Shown here piece by piece: positions 1 through 8,511 of a stretch of 64,000 nt of DNA (its first letter is position 1; the number at the start of each line of letters is the position of its first letter). The stretch is from Clostridiales bacterium (GTDB taxonomy: Bacteria; Bacillota; Clostridia; Oscillospirales; CAG-272). The notes under the pieces were generated by a model that saw nothing but the letters and a program-made list of their open reading frames with translations, was not told the origin of the DNA and did no database searches. The translations under genes were made by a program, and so were the position numbers. The stretch is taken from contig DPGD01000045.1 of assembly GCA_003522145.1 (NCBI GenBank), forward strand, positions 1 to 64,000, read 5' to 3'.

Positions 1-20
1 TGGCGTGGTTTTCGATTACA

Positions 21-54
21 AAAAGCCACCCTGCCGCAGGGCAGGGTGGAAAAA
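21..54 (-). terminator. Rho-independent terminator of the transketolase pair
   Basis: A perfect 10-bp stem (26-35 with 40-49, arm CCACCCTGCC) closes a GCAG loop. On the minus strand it is followed by CTTTTT, and a second T run precedes the stem. It lies about 130 bases after the stop of the minus-strand transketolase gene, which is the only transcript that could reach it. Confidence 0.75.
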
Positions 55-180
55 CCACAATTTATAGCTCGTTTTTTGGTTATATCTCGTTTTTTGCGTG
101 TCCGGGAATCCATTTTTTATGCGGATTTCCGCTGTTAAAAGCATTCGACCCGTGCTGTTTTTCGCTTTCTGTTTGGGCGC

Positions 181-1140
181 TTACCGTTTTCCTGCCCGTT
201 TCAGAGCAATTACCGCCCTTGAGACAATCTCTTCGGCAGTCAGCTTATAGTATTTCAACAGATCATTCACAGAGCCGGAGCGACCGAAGGAATCCCGAAT
301 GCCGACCCGCTCCACGATACAGGGAGCCTCCTCGCAGAGTGCCTCACAGACCGCTGAACCAAGGCCGCCGATGATGTTGTGCTCTTCGGAGGTAACGATG
401 ACGCCGGTTTCCCTTGAGGCTTTTACGAGGATTTCCCGGTCAATGGGCTTGATGGTGGCCATATTGATGACTCTTGCGGAAATTCCCCTGCTTTTCAGAA
501 TTTCAGAGGCCTCCAGAGCCATTTCCACGGTGATACCGGTGGCGACCAGCGTCACATCGGAGCCCTCAACAAGCTGTACGCCCTTTCCGATGTCAAATTT
601 GTAGGTGTCGGCATCAAAAACTACCGGTACAGCAGAACGACCGAAACGCATATATACCGGACCGTTGTGCTTGGCGGCGGCGAGAATGGCCAGCCGTGCT
701 TCCACGGCATCGGCCGGATTGATGACCGTCATGTGGGGAATCGTACGCATAATGCCGATGTCCTCCAAGCACTGGTGGGTGGCGCCGTCGGCACCTACCG
801 TAATTCCGGCGTGGGAAGCACAGATCTTCACATTCAGGTTGGGATAGGCGGCTGTATTGCGGATCTGCTCAAAGGCTCTGCCGGAAGCAAACATTGCAAA
901 AGAGGAGACAAAGACGGTGTAGCCGGAGGCCGCAAGACCCGCCGCCACGCCGACCATGTTGCCCTCGGCAATGCCGGCGTTGAAAAAACGGTCGGGATAG
1001 GCTTTTTTGAACATCGCTGTTTTGGTGGAGCCGGAAAGATCGGCATCCATCACCACAACCTTTTCATTCATTGCACCCAGTTCCACCAGTGTTTCGCCGT
1101 AGGCTACTCTGGTTTCTTTTTTTGTTCCGATTTCAGACAT
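181..1140 (-). CDS. Transketolase, C-terminal subunit
   Basis: This is the pyrimidine-binding and C-terminal half of a split transketolase. With its partner it moves two-carbon ketol groups between sugar phosphates in the non-oxidative pentose phosphate pathway, in the cytosol. The 319 residues match the usual length for this half (about 310). The motif FNAGIAEGN near residues 53-61 contains the Glu (E59) expected to activate the thiamine diphosphate pyrimidine ring. Its ATG overlaps the end of the upstream N-terminal half by 8 bases, so the two are probably translated as a coupled 1:1 pair. Split transketolases are common in anaerobic Firmicutes. 1-deoxyxylulose-5-phosphate synthase is a relative, but that enzyme is a single chain. 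Confidence 0.93.
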   Translation of the reverse strand: MSEIGTKKETRVAYGETLVELGAMNEKVVVMDADLSGSTKTAMFKKAYPDRFFNAGIAEGNMVGVAAGLAASGYTVFVSSFAMFASGRAFEQIRNTAAYPNLNVKICASHAGITVGADGATHQCLEDIGIMRTIPHMTVINPADAVEARLAILAAAKHNGPVYMRFGRSAVPVVFDADTYKFDIGKGVQLVEGSDVTLVATGITVEMALEASEILKSRGISARVINMATIKPIDREILVKASRETGVIVTSEEHNIIGGLGSAVCEALCEEAPCIVERVGIRDSFGRSGSVNDLLKYYKLTAEEIVSRAVIALKRAGKR

Positions 1141-1981
1141 GATTGCTCTCCCTTCCGTCCTTGGCGGTCAGCTCGCTGACGGCCTGCTCATATTCTTCCT
1201 TCTTGGGCGCCACGCCGTGCCAGCCGGCTTTGTTTTCCATAAAGGAAACGCCTTTTCCCTTTACAGTGTCGCAGATGATGACATGGGGCTGTCCCTTGAC
1301 GGTTTTGGCTTTTTCAAGAGCGTCATGGATGGCGGCAAAGTCATGCCCGTTGATGCGCTGCACAAACCAACCGAATGCTTCAAAGCGCTTGTCTATGGGT
1401 TCGGGGGAGAGAACCTCGGTGGTCTTTCCGTCAATCTGCAGACCGTTTGCGTCCACAAAGGCATAGAGGTTGTCCAGGCTGTAGTGCGAAGCGAACATGG
1501 CGGCTTCCCAGATCTGCCCCTCTTCCAGCTCGCCGTCACCGGTGATCGTGTAAACACGCAGGTCTTTCCGATCCAACCTGGCGGCCAGCGCCATGCCGCA
1601 GGCATTGGATAGCCCGATGCCTAAGGAACCTGTGGAAATATCCACTCCGGGCGTCTTGTTCATATCCGGGTGCCCCTGCAGCATACTGTCGATTTTTCGC
1701 AGGGTTTTTAACTGCTCTTTCGGAAAAAAGCCTTTTTCGGCAAGAACTGCGTAGAGTGCCGGTGCGGCGTGACCCTTTGAAAGAACAAAGCGGTCCCGGT
1801 CAACCCATTTGGGTTCTTCCGGACGCACCTTCATTTCCTCAAAGTACAGATAGGTCAGAATATCGGTGCAGGAAAGAGACCCTCCCGGATGTCCCGAACC
1901 GGCATTGTAGGTTTCTTCCAGTATACCGAGCCTGACATTTCTTGCAATGGCTTTGAGTTCTTCTATTCGACAACTGTCCAT
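1133..1981 (-). CDS. Transketolase, N-terminal subunit
   Basis: This is the thiamine-diphosphate-binding half of the split transketolase. The motif GDGELEEGQIWEA followed by VDANGLQIDG is the family's metal and diphosphate site, and GHPGGSLS near the N-terminus is also typical. I place the start at the ATG at 1981 (MDSCRIEELK), because AAAGGATC lies 7-8 bases upstream; a longer reading from 2005 adds eight residues without a better ribosome site. The gene is first in a two-gene operon with the C-terminal half, read from the promoter at 2031-2059. The product is 282 residues, normal for this subunit. Confidence 0.93.
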   Translation of the reverse strand: MDSCRIEELKAIARNVRLGILEETYNAGSGHPGGSLSCTDILTYLYFEEMKVRPEEPKWVDRDRFVLSKGHAAPALYAVLAEKGFFPKEQLKTLRKIDSMLQGHPDMNKTPGVDISTGSLGIGLSNACGMALAARLDRKDLRVYTITGDGELEEGQIWEAAMFASHYSLDNLYAFVDANGLQIDGKTTEVLSPEPIDKRFEAFGWFVQRINGHDFAAIHDALEKAKTVKGQPHVIICDTVKGKGVSFMENKAGWHGVAPKKEEYEQAVSELTAKDGRESNHV

Positions 1982-2030
1982 TTTGTGATCCTTTCGGCGA
2001 AGCATGGCTTCACATAAATTTACAGCTTAT

Positions 2031-2059
2031 ATTGTACACACAAACGGTCGGTTTGTCAA
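2031..2059 (-). promoter_or_regulatory. Sigma-A promoter of the transketolase operon with a dyad in its spacer
   Basis: On the minus strand TTGACA (2054-2059) and TACAAT (2031-2036) are separated by exactly 17 bases. The spacer contains a dyad, ACAAAC (2040-2045) against GTTTGT (2051-2056), which could be bound by a repressor. The promoter call is strong; the operator role is inference. Confidence 0.8.
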
Positions 2060-2249
2060 ATGGTTTATTAGATTTTTCAAGGCTTTTTTTGAAATTTTAT
2101 CCTGCGCTTGGCCTTTTCGTCCAAGGGAAACGGCGGTTGCATCGGGAAAATGAAAGCGGGAAATAGATCGGAGAATTTTTGCATATAGTATTTTGAAAGA
2201 TGCCGACTTTTTATGCGTTTCAAAATTTGTGTCGGATAGGAAACGATAT

Positions 2250-2618
2250 ATGGAAACAAAAACCTGGCGCATAGAGGCTCCCGACGGGAAAACGCTCTTT
2301 TCCTTTTGCGCAGTTTTCCTTTCTGCGGAAGAAAAACATCGGGAAACCTTTTCCAAGCTCATCTCCTTTTATAAAACTCAGTTTGAGGGGGAATTCCGTG
2401 AAAAACTGCTGAAAAACTACCAAGAGAACCGGGATCCCGGAAAGAGGCTGCATGTTCAGCCGCTGAGATGTACTTTGGAAGGGGTACACAGAAACGGGGA
2501 AAAGGAGACGACCCTTCTTTTCAGACTGATGGTGAGAAGAGGCGGAAAGACGCTCTTCTTCAAAGAGGATGGCCTGAAATACGATGAAATCGAAAAGTTG
2601 TACGGAGGCACATTATGA
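2250..2618 (+). CDS. Hypothetical protein, 122 residues
   Basis: I do not recognise a family. The protein is soluble, with no signal peptide or membrane segment, begins METKTWRIEAP and is rich in charged residues. A central stretch looks helical (EEKHRETFSKLISFYKTQF) and the end looks like strands (TLLFRLMVRRGGKTLFFKED). I place the start at the ATG at 2250 because AGGAAA lies about 7 bases upstream; an upstream in-frame ATG at 2193 has no ribosome site. It stands alone between the divergent transketolase operon and the ATP synthase operon. No function can be assigned. Confidence 0.6.
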   Translation: METKTWRIEAPDGKTLFSFCAVFLSAEEKHRETFSKLISFYKTQFEGEFREKLLKNYQENRDPGKRLHVQPLRCTLEGVHRNGEKETTLLFRLMVRRGGKTLFFKEDGLKYDEIEKLYGGTL

Positions 2619-2672
2619 AAGATAATAATACTTTTTATAAAGAAAAAAGGTCAAAAGAATAAAAATTGTCTA

Positions 2673-2701
2673 TTGTTTTTTTGAGGACTTGATGGTATAA
2701 T
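2673..2701 (+). promoter_or_regulatory. Sigma-A promoter of the ATP synthase operon
   Basis: TTGTTT (2673-2678) and a perfect TATAAT (2696-2701) are 17 bases apart, about 84 bases before the first operon gene. No other good promoter is seen before atpC, so this probably drives all ten genes. Confidence 0.75.
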
Positions 2702-2784
2702 AAAAAAGGTTTTGTGATTTCCGGGTACTGGAAGCTCCGGAAATCTCCGACCGCAGAGAATCGAAGAAAGGGAAGAACAAAAGC

Positions 2785-3072
2785 GTGAAAAACAAAACGC
2801 CCGGTTATAAGCGTGTGTTCAATTTTGCGTATGTGCTGACCTTTTTTTCCCAGACTCTTTTTTCCTTTGCCGTCCCCTTCGTGCTTTTGGGCGGCGGAGG
2901 ATATTTGTTGGAGAAAAAAGCGGGGCTTGGACATTGGGCATTTGTCTGCGGCATTGTGCTGGGCGCCCTTGCGGGGGTGTATTCCATGTTCCGGTACATT
3001 CTGGCCACGGTGGACTGGGCGTCCGCCACGGAGCGCAGAAACCGGGAGAACGACGGGGAGGAAAAACGGTGA
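2785..3072 (+). CDS. AtpZ/AtpI-family ATP synthase accessory protein
   Basis: A 95-residue membrane protein with two hydrophobic segments (about residues 17-40 and 49-70) and basic termini, as in the AtpZ (PF09527-type) accessory proteins at the head of many atp operons. These are thought to help ion handling or assembly of the c ring. It starts with GTG at 2785, with AAAGGGAAG upstream. Its stop overlaps the GTG of the next gene, which shows coupled translation. The short length and position separate it from the true AtpI-like protein that follows. Confidence 0.7.
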   Translation: MKNKTPGYKRVFNFAYVLTFFSQTLFSFAVPFVLLGGGGYLLEKKAGLGHWAFVCGIVLGALAGVYSMFRYILATVDWASATERRNRENDGEEKR

Positions 3073-3578
3073 GCAGGGAAGAAACAAAGAATCCGGTTCT
3101 GATGCAGGCACTGCGTGTTGCTCTTGAAACCCTGATCCTTCTGGGCGTTATGTTGGGTATTTTTGCTCTTTTGGGTCGCTTTTCCCTTGCGGTGCTGTAC
3201 AGCGGAGCATTGGGCTGGTTGGTGACCAATCTGAACTTTTTTGCTATGTGCCTTTCGGTTCTGATTCACACATCGGACAGCACGGCAGGTGCGGCTCAGG
3301 CGGCGGCGAAGGTGCGGATTTCCTACACCCTGCGCACGGTGGTGATTTTTGTTGCGCTGTTTCTGCTTCTGAAGACCGGTTGGTTCCAGCCGGTGGCCTT
3401 GCTTGTGCCCCTAGTGTTTGTCCGCCCGTGCCTGATGGTGGATCAGCTTCTGTTTACGAAAGAAAAGAAGAAAGCCTTTAAAGCAGCGGTGGAAGGAACG
3501 GCCCAGGAAGTCGGCAAGGGCGAAAAGGAAGCGTTGGAAGCGGAAGAACAAGAAGAGGGAGAGGAAAAAGAGTCATGA
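3069..3578 (+). CDS. atpI: ATP synthase subunit I (AtpI-like)
   Basis: A four-helix membrane protein (hydrophobic segments at about residues 14-33, 38-62, 80-98 and 101-120) with a long, highly charged Glu/Lys-rich tail. AtpI proteins guide assembly of the c ring, as shown for sodium ATP synthases. I choose the GTG at 3069 as start because GGGAGG precedes it and it overlaps the previous stop as GTGA; reading from further upstream gives unrelated sequence antiparallel in character to the preceding gene. Its end overlaps the atpB start as ATGA. The acidic tail (EAEEQEEGEEKES) is longer than in most homologues. Confidence 0.75.
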   Translation: MSREETKNPVLMQALRVALETLILLGVMLGIFALLGRFSLAVLYSGALGWLVTNLNFFAMCLSVLIHTSDSTAGAAQAAAKVRISYTLRTVVIFVALFLLLKTGWFQPVALLVPLVFVRPCLMVDQLLFTKEKKKAFKAAVEGTAQEVGKGEKEALEAEEQEEGEEKES

Positions 3579-4399
3579 GCTTTTCAGTTAGCGGACCGAA
3601 GATACTGTTCCGTATAGATTTGGGCTTTTTGCAGATTCCCATCACACAGACCACCCTTTCCTCTTTTGTGGTCATGGTTCTTTTGATGATCGCCTGCATT
3701 CTTTGCGGCAGAAATCTGAAAAAAAGGCCGGGCAAACGGCAGGTGATCGTGGAAAAACTGGTAACCATGCTGTACAACATGGTGGAAGACACCATGGGCG
3801 CCCACAATATGCGTTTTGCACCCTATATGGGCGTGCTCTTCCTGTCCTCTCTGTTCGGCTCTTTAATCGGAACGACCGGCTTTTTCAGATCCTCCACGGC
3901 AGATCTGTCTACGACGGCAACCTGGGCGATCATGACGATGCTGATCGTCTGGTATTCCAACATCCGGGAACAGGGCTTTTTCGGATGGCTGAAGAGCTTC
4001 ACCGACCCCTTCCCCGTGATGACGCCGTTGAATATCATCAGCGAATTTGCAAGCCCCATTTCCATGGCCTTCCGTCATTTCGGAAATGTTGCGGGGGGCT
4101 TGGTGCTGACTTCGTTGATCTATGCGGCTTTGGCTCTGCTCAGTTCGGCGCTGTTCGGCTGGTTGCCGGGAATTCTCGGAAAGATTCCTTTTTTACAGAT
4201 CGGTATTCCGGCAGTGCTTTCGGTGTATTTTGACTTCTTTTCCGGCGCCATTCAGGCATTGGTGTTCTGCCTGTTGTCGATGGTTTATATCGGCATTGCC
4301 AATCCCCCCAGAGATGCCTTGGGCAGGACAAGCTATCAGGCGGCGAAGGCGGCCAAGAAGGAGGCAAAGGCCGCAGCAAGGGCAGAGCGGAAGAAATGA
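3575..4399 (+). CDS. atpB: F1Fo ATP synthase subunit a
   Basis: Subunit a forms the two half-channels through which ions reach the c ring. The 274-residue protein has several transmembrane helices and the conserved stator arginine R167 in SMAFRHFGN, which faces the c-ring carboxylate. The C-terminal helix (FSGAIQALVFCLLSMVYIGIA) is typical, followed by a basic cytoplasmic tail. The start overlaps the atpI stop (ATGA). It sits in the usual place before atpE. Confidence 0.95.
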   Translation: MSFSVSGPKILFRIDLGFLQIPITQTTLSSFVVMVLLMIACILCGRNLKKRPGKRQVIVEKLVTMLYNMVEDTMGAHNMRFAPYMGVLFLSSLFGSLIGTTGFFRSSTADLSTTATWAIMTMLIVWYSNIREQGFFGWLKSFTDPFPVMTPLNIISEFASPISMAFRHFGNVAGGLVLTSLIYAALALLSSALFGWLPGILGKIPFLQIGIPAVLSVYFDFFSGAIQALVFCLLSMVYIGIANPPRDALGRTSYQAAKAAKKEAKAAARAERKK

Positions 4400-4417
4400 T
4401 CTGTTACTGCCCTGAAA

Positions 4418-4447
4418 ACGGGCACAATAAAAAACGGGCACAATAAA
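4418..4447 (+). repeat. 16-bp-period tandem duplication in the atpE leader
   Basis: ACGGGCACAATAAA occurs twice (4418-4431 and 4434-4447) between atpB and atpE, followed by an A/T-rich leader and a strong AGGAGG before atpE. It may be a slippage duplication. An unstructured leader would suit the high translation rate that the c subunit needs, which is inference. Confidence 0.6.
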
Positions 4448-4501
4448 TTTCATATACAATAAAAAACAAAAAGATCTAAAAGATCCAGGAGGAAATGAAA
4501 A

Positions 4502-4744
4502 ATGGAATTCAATCAGTATTTTGTGGATGCGCTCAAAGCAATCGGTGCCGCACTTTGCATGGGACTTGGTGCCATCGGTCCTGCATTGGGAGAAGGTAAT
4601 GCGGTCAGTCACGCTCTGGAGGGCATGGCCCGTCAGCCGGAGGCGGCAGCAAACCTTCGTACCAACATGATTCTGGGTTGTGCAATCACGGAATCCACCG
4701 GTATTTACTCTCTGGTTATTTCGTTGCTGATCCTCTTCCTTTGA
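4502..4744 (+). CDS. atpE: F1Fo ATP synthase subunit c with a two-carboxylate, sodium-type site
   Basis: Subunit c forms the rotor ring that carries the coupling ion. The 80-residue hairpin has the polar loop ARQPEA and the C-terminal-helix motif E64-S65-T66-G-I-Y69, the pattern found in sodium-binding rings such as that of Ilyobacter. The N-terminal-helix position that is usually Gln in those rings (GQG) is Glu here (E31 in PALGEGNA). This gives two carboxylates per site, as described for the Fusobacterium nucleatum ring. The sodium preference is inferred from these residues. AGGAGG precedes the start at good spacing. Confidence 0.95.
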   Translation: MEFNQYFVDALKAIGAALCMGLGAIGPALGEGNAVSHALEGMARQPEAAANLRTNMILGCAITESTGIYSLVISLLILFL

Positions 4745-4809
4745 TCCGGAGTATCGGACGAAGGGCAAAAATAAATGTCAGCGGCGTTTAAAGTGTAAGG
4801 AGTAGAACG

Positions 4810-5397
4810 ATGACCTTGTATGACCAGAATGCGCAGCTTTGGGAAAGCACGGAAGTGACTGTGGGGGAGGGCACCCAAGAGCCGGAAACGGAGAGCTTTG
4901 TCAGTATCGATTTCTGGACGATGCTTTTCACCCTGGTCAACCTTCTGTTGCTTTTGGCTGTTGCGACCAAATTTCTTTTTAAGCCGGTCAAGAAAATGAT
5001 CGACAGCCGTCAGAAGGAAATCGATGATTTGTACGGCGATGCCGAAAAGTCCAAATCCGAGGGTGAAGACTACAAAGCAGAATACGAGCGTAAGCTGGCA
5101 AATGCCGAGGCCGAAGGGGAGGAGATTCTCCGGAAGGCCACCGAGCAGGCCAAGAAAAACAGTGACAGTATCGTGAAGGATGCCCATAACGAGGCGGCGG
5201 CGATCAAGGAAAAGGCTCAGAGAGATATTGAGCAGGAACGGATCAAGGCGATCAATGACGCCAAAAACGAGATCGCCGGGCTTTCGGTGCAGATCGCCGA
5301 GAAAATCGTGGAGCGGGAATTCAAAGAGGAAGACCACCGGAAGTATGTGGATCAATTTGTATCGGATTTGGAAAAAAGCAGTGAAAGCAATTCCTGA
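4810..5397 (+). CDS. atpF: F1Fo ATP synthase subunit b
   Basis: Subunit b is the peripheral stalk that holds F1 against rotation. The 195-residue protein has one transmembrane helix (about residues 33-57, after SIDFWTMLFTLVNLLLLL) and then a long charged coiled coil. It has an unusually long acidic N-terminal segment of about 30 residues ahead of the membrane helix (TEVTVGEGTQEPETE); most homologues begin within ten residues of it. AAGGAG precedes the ATG. It lies between atpE and atpH as usual. Confidence 0.92.
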   Translation: MTLYDQNAQLWESTEVTVGEGTQEPETESFVSIDFWTMLFTLVNLLLLLAVATKFLFKPVKKMIDSRQKEIDDLYGDAEKSKSEGEDYKAEYERKLANAEAEGEEILRKATEQAKKNSDSIVKDAHNEAAAIKEKAQRDIEQERIKAINDAKNEIAGLSVQIAEKIVEREFKEEDHRKYVDQFVSDLEKSSESNS

Positions 5398-5430
5398 ACC
5401 GCAGGCTCGGTTCGGAACGGGGGAGCCGGA

Positions 5431-5970
5431 ATGGAAAAAGCAGCAATAGAATACGGAGACGGCCTCTTCGAATTGGCAGAAGAGGAAGGAGCGGCGGAAC
5501 AGATATACGAAGAAAGCAGGGCTATGCGCCGGATTCTTCTGGAAAATCCTTCCTATATCTCTCTGCTGAATTCCCGTGCGCTTCCGAAAGAAGAAAAAGA
5601 AGAAATGCTTGCCCGCTGTTTTCAGGGCAGGGTTCATCCCTACCTGTACAATTTCGTCCGTTTGATGAACGATCGGGGATATTGCGCCTTTTTGACCGGT
5701 AGTTTTGCTCGGTATGAGGAGCGGTATCTGGATGCAAACGGCTATGTGAAGGTGCGGGTCTATACGGCAAAGGCCCTGTCGGACGGGGAAAAAAGCCGGA
5801 TTGAGCAGGCCCTTTCCAAAAAAACCGGAAAAAAGCCCTTGGCGGAATACAATGTGGATCCCTCTCTTGTGGGCGGTATCCGGGTGGAAACCGACGAACT
5901 GCTTCTGGAAAACAGTGTGAAGAGACACCTAAAGGAGTTGCGCGCACATCTCAGTGTGGCCATTACCTGA
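5431..5970 (+). CDS. atpH: F1Fo ATP synthase subunit delta
   Basis: The delta subunit caps F1 and binds the b stalk. Its 179 residues show the family plan: an N-terminal helical bundle (ending near NRGYCAFLTGSF-type sequence, here NDRGYCAFLTGS) and a C-terminal domain with the conserved DPSLVGGIRVE. GGGGGAGCC just upstream of the ATG serves as ribosome site. It follows atpF by 33 bases. Confidence 0.92.
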   Translation: MEKAAIEYGDGLFELAEEEGAAEQIYEESRAMRRILLENPSYISLLNSRALPKEEKEEMLARCFQGRVHPYLYNFVRLMNDRGYCAFLTGSFARYEERYLDANGYVKVRVYTAKALSDGEKSRIEQALSKKTGKKPLAEYNVDPSLVGGIRVETDELLLENSVKRHLKELRAHLSVAIT

Positions 5971-6036
5971 AAAACAGCAAGAAAGCTATGAAAGAGAAAG
6001 GAGTGTCTCGTTCCTTCGGGAAAGAGATGAAAACCG

Positions 6037-7545
6037 ATGAATCTCCGTGCAGATGAAATCAGCAGTATCATAAAACAGCAGATTAGGGATTATGACAAAA
6101 AGACCGAGTGCAGTGAATCGGGAACCGTCATCGTAGTGGGAGACGGCATTGCCCGGGCACAGGGCCTTGAAAAATGCATGGCAAACGAATTGCTGGAGTT
6201 TGAAGGCGGCGGTTACGGGATGGCTCTGAACTTAGAGGAGTATACCGTTTCCATCGTGCTTTTGGATAATTCCGCCGACATTCGGGAAGGAACGGTGGTG
6301 AAACGGACCGGAAAGGTGGTTTCGGTACCGGTGGGCGAAGGACTGCTCGGTAGAGTGGTGAATGCTTTGGGTGCGCCCATCGACGGAAAGGGACCGGTTC
6401 AGTATACCGAATACCGTCCGGTGGAGCATCAGGCTCCCGGAATCATCAAGAGAAAGAGCGTTTCGGTTCCCTTGCAGACCGGGATCAAGGCGATCGACAG
6501 CATGATCCCCATCGGCAGAGGACAAAGAGAGCTGATCATTGGCGACCGTCAGACCGGTAAGACCACGCTGGCGGTAGATACCATTATCAACCAAAAAGGC
6601 AAGGATGTGCTTTGCATCTATGTGGCCATCGGCCAGAAGAACTCCACGGTGACCCAGTTGTATGAGAATTTGGCGGCGGCCGGAGCGATGAGCTATACCT
6701 GTATCGTGGCCGCTACCGCTTCGGAGCTTGCACCCTTGCAGTATATTGCGCCCTACGCCGGATGCGCTATGGCGGAGTACTTTATGGATAAAGGCAAGGA
6801 TGTGCTGATCGTATATGACGATCTTTCCAAGCACGCCGTGGCCTACAGAGCCCTGTCCCTTCTGATTCGGCGTCCGCCGGGCAGAGAGGCTTATCCGGGC
6901 GATGTGTTCTATCTGCACTCCAGACTTCTGGAGCGGGCGGCAAGGGTTGCTCCTGAATACGGCGGCGGCAGTATTACCGCATTGCCGATTATCGAAACCC
7001 AGGCGGGGGATGTGTCGGCCTATATTCCCACCAATGTGATCTCCATTACCGACGGACAGATTTTCCTGGAAACAGAGCTGTTCCACTCGGGTATTATGCC
7101 TGCGGTGAATCCCGGTATTTCGGTATCCCGTGTGGGAGGAAACGCCCAGATCAAGGCCATGAAGAAGGTGGCGGGTACCCTGAAGCTGGTGTATTCCCAG
7201 TACAGAGAGTTGCAGTCCTTTGCCCAGTTCGGTTCAGACTTGGACGCAGACACCAGAGCAAGACTTGCAACCGGAGACCGGATCGTACAGATTCTCAAGC
7301 AGGATAAAAACGCTCCGGTTCCGGTGGAAAATCAGGTGGTTATTATCTATGCGGTGTTGAACGGATATCTGGACAAGGTGGATGCAGAGAAGGTGCACCT
7401 CTATGAAAGTCGGCTTTATGAATATATGGAAACCAAGGGTCGGGATGTGCTGGAGGCCATCCGGGACACTGGGGAACTGAAAAAGGAAACGGAAATGCGC
7501 CTGAAGGAGTTGCTGTCTGCATTTACGGCAGAATTCAGTGCGTGA
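6037..7545 (+). CDS. atpA: F1Fo ATP synthase subunit alpha
   Basis: The non-catalytic nucleotide-binding subunit of the F1 hexamer. The 502-residue length is standard. The P-loop GDRQTGKT is at residues 169-176, and the family signature near the arginine finger (PAVNPGISVSRVGGNAQ) is intact. The N-terminal beta barrel begins with GTVIVVGDGIARAQG. The gene lies 66 bases after atpH with a purine-rich leader. Confidence 0.97.
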   Translation: MNLRADEISSIIKQQIRDYDKKTECSESGTVIVVGDGIARAQGLEKCMANELLEFEGGGYGMALNLEEYTVSIVLLDNSADIREGTVVKRTGKVVSVPVGEGLLGRVVNALGAPIDGKGPVQYTEYRPVEHQAPGIIKRKSVSVPLQTGIKAIDSMIPIGRGQRELIIGDRQTGKTTLAVDTIINQKGKDVLCIYVAIGQKNSTVTQLYENLAAAGAMSYTCIVAATASELAPLQYIAPYAGCAMAEYFMDKGKDVLIVYDDLSKHAVAYRALSLLIRRPPGREAYPGDVFYLHSRLLERAARVAPEYGGGSITALPIIETQAGDVSAYIPTNVISITDGQIFLETELFHSGIMPAVNPGISVSRVGGNAQIKAMKKVAGTLKLVYSQYRELQSFAQFGSDLDADTRARLATGDRIVQILKQDKNAPVPVENQVVIIYAVLNGYLDKVDAEKVHLYESRLYEYMETKGRDVLEAIRDTGELKKETEMRLKELLSAFTAEFSA

Positions 7546-7574
7546 ATCGGAAGATTTGAGATTTAGGGAACGGT

Positions 7575-8426
7575 ATGGGAATTTCGGAGAAAGCATTGAA
7601 ACTGCGCATAAAAAGCGTAGAGTCCACCGAGCATATCACCAGAGCCATGCAGTTGGTGGCGTCCTCCAAACTGCGGCGGTCAACCGAACGCATGGAGGTG
7701 AGCAGAGCCTATTTCAAGGAAATGAAGACCGTATTTGCGGATCTTTATGAGAGTTGCGGAGGGGAACTGCCGGAGGGGCTTTTCACGGAGTCTCAAAAGG
7801 GTGATCGCTGTTTGGTGGTGATTGCCGGGGACAGGGGCCTTGCAGGCGGATACAACAACAATGTTTTTTCCCTTTCCTCCTCCGTGATGGCAGAGGAAAA
7901 GGGAAAGACGGTAATTCTGCCTCTGGGCAAGAAGTCCTATGAGTATTATAAAAAGCGGAATACCGAGCTGACCGGAAGAATGCAGAGCGTGGAGGAGATG
8001 ACGCTTGAACGGTGTGCGGTACTTGGCAAAGAACTGGCAGAGGGCTTCAGAGCTGGTAAATACCGAAGCGTTTCGTTTGTGTATACCTCCTTCAAGAATA
8101 TGCTTTCCCAGAGTGCGGGCGTTTTACAGGTTCTGCCACTTGTTTCCGAAAAGAAGAATGCGGTTTGCGCCCATCCCTTTATGGTGTATGAACCCTCTCC
8201 CGCAGAAGTGTTTGAAGCATTGATTCCGGAGTATGTGGCGGGTTTGCTTTACTGTGCTGTTTGCGAGAGCAGTGCCTCCGAGCAGGCGTCCAGACGCAAT
8301 GCTATGGACAATGCCACGAAGAATGCCGACGAGATGATCAAGCAGTTGAGCTTGCAGTACAATCGGGCGCGGCAGGGAGCAATCACACAGGAAATCACCG
8401 AAATTGTGGCAGGTGCGGAGCAGTAG
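7575..8426 (+). CDS. atpG: F1Fo ATP synthase subunit gamma
   Basis: The central rotor shaft of F1. Both ends carry the conserved coiled-coil helices: LRIKSVESTEHITRAMQLVA near the N-terminus and ASRRNAMDNATKNADEMI near the C-terminus, with a Rossmann-like middle domain (VVIAGDRGLAGGYNNN). The 283-residue length is normal. It starts at an ATG 30 bases after atpA. Confidence 0.95.
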   Translation: MGISEKALKLRIKSVESTEHITRAMQLVASSKLRRSTERMEVSRAYFKEMKTVFADLYESCGGELPEGLFTESQKGDRCLVVIAGDRGLAGGYNNNVFSLSSSVMAEEKGKTVILPLGKKSYEYYKKRNTELTGRMQSVEEMTLERCAVLGKELAEGFRAGKYRSVSFVYTSFKNMLSQSAGVLQVLPLVSEKKNAVCAHPFMVYEPSPAEVFEALIPEYVAGLLYCAVCESSASEQASRRNAMDNATKNADEMIKQLSLQYNRARQGAITQEITEIVAGAEQ

Positions 8427-8511
8427 CCTGCGCCCGGCCTGCAGCAAGAGGTAAATTCTGCATGAAACGCAGTGCATTTTTGAGAAAAAACATAGAAAGG
8501 CACTATCAAAG

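Noticed and set aside
4705..5928. 407-codon minus-strand frame across atpF and atpH
   Set aside because: Antisense to two well-supported ATP synthase genes; no ribosome site or family signature.
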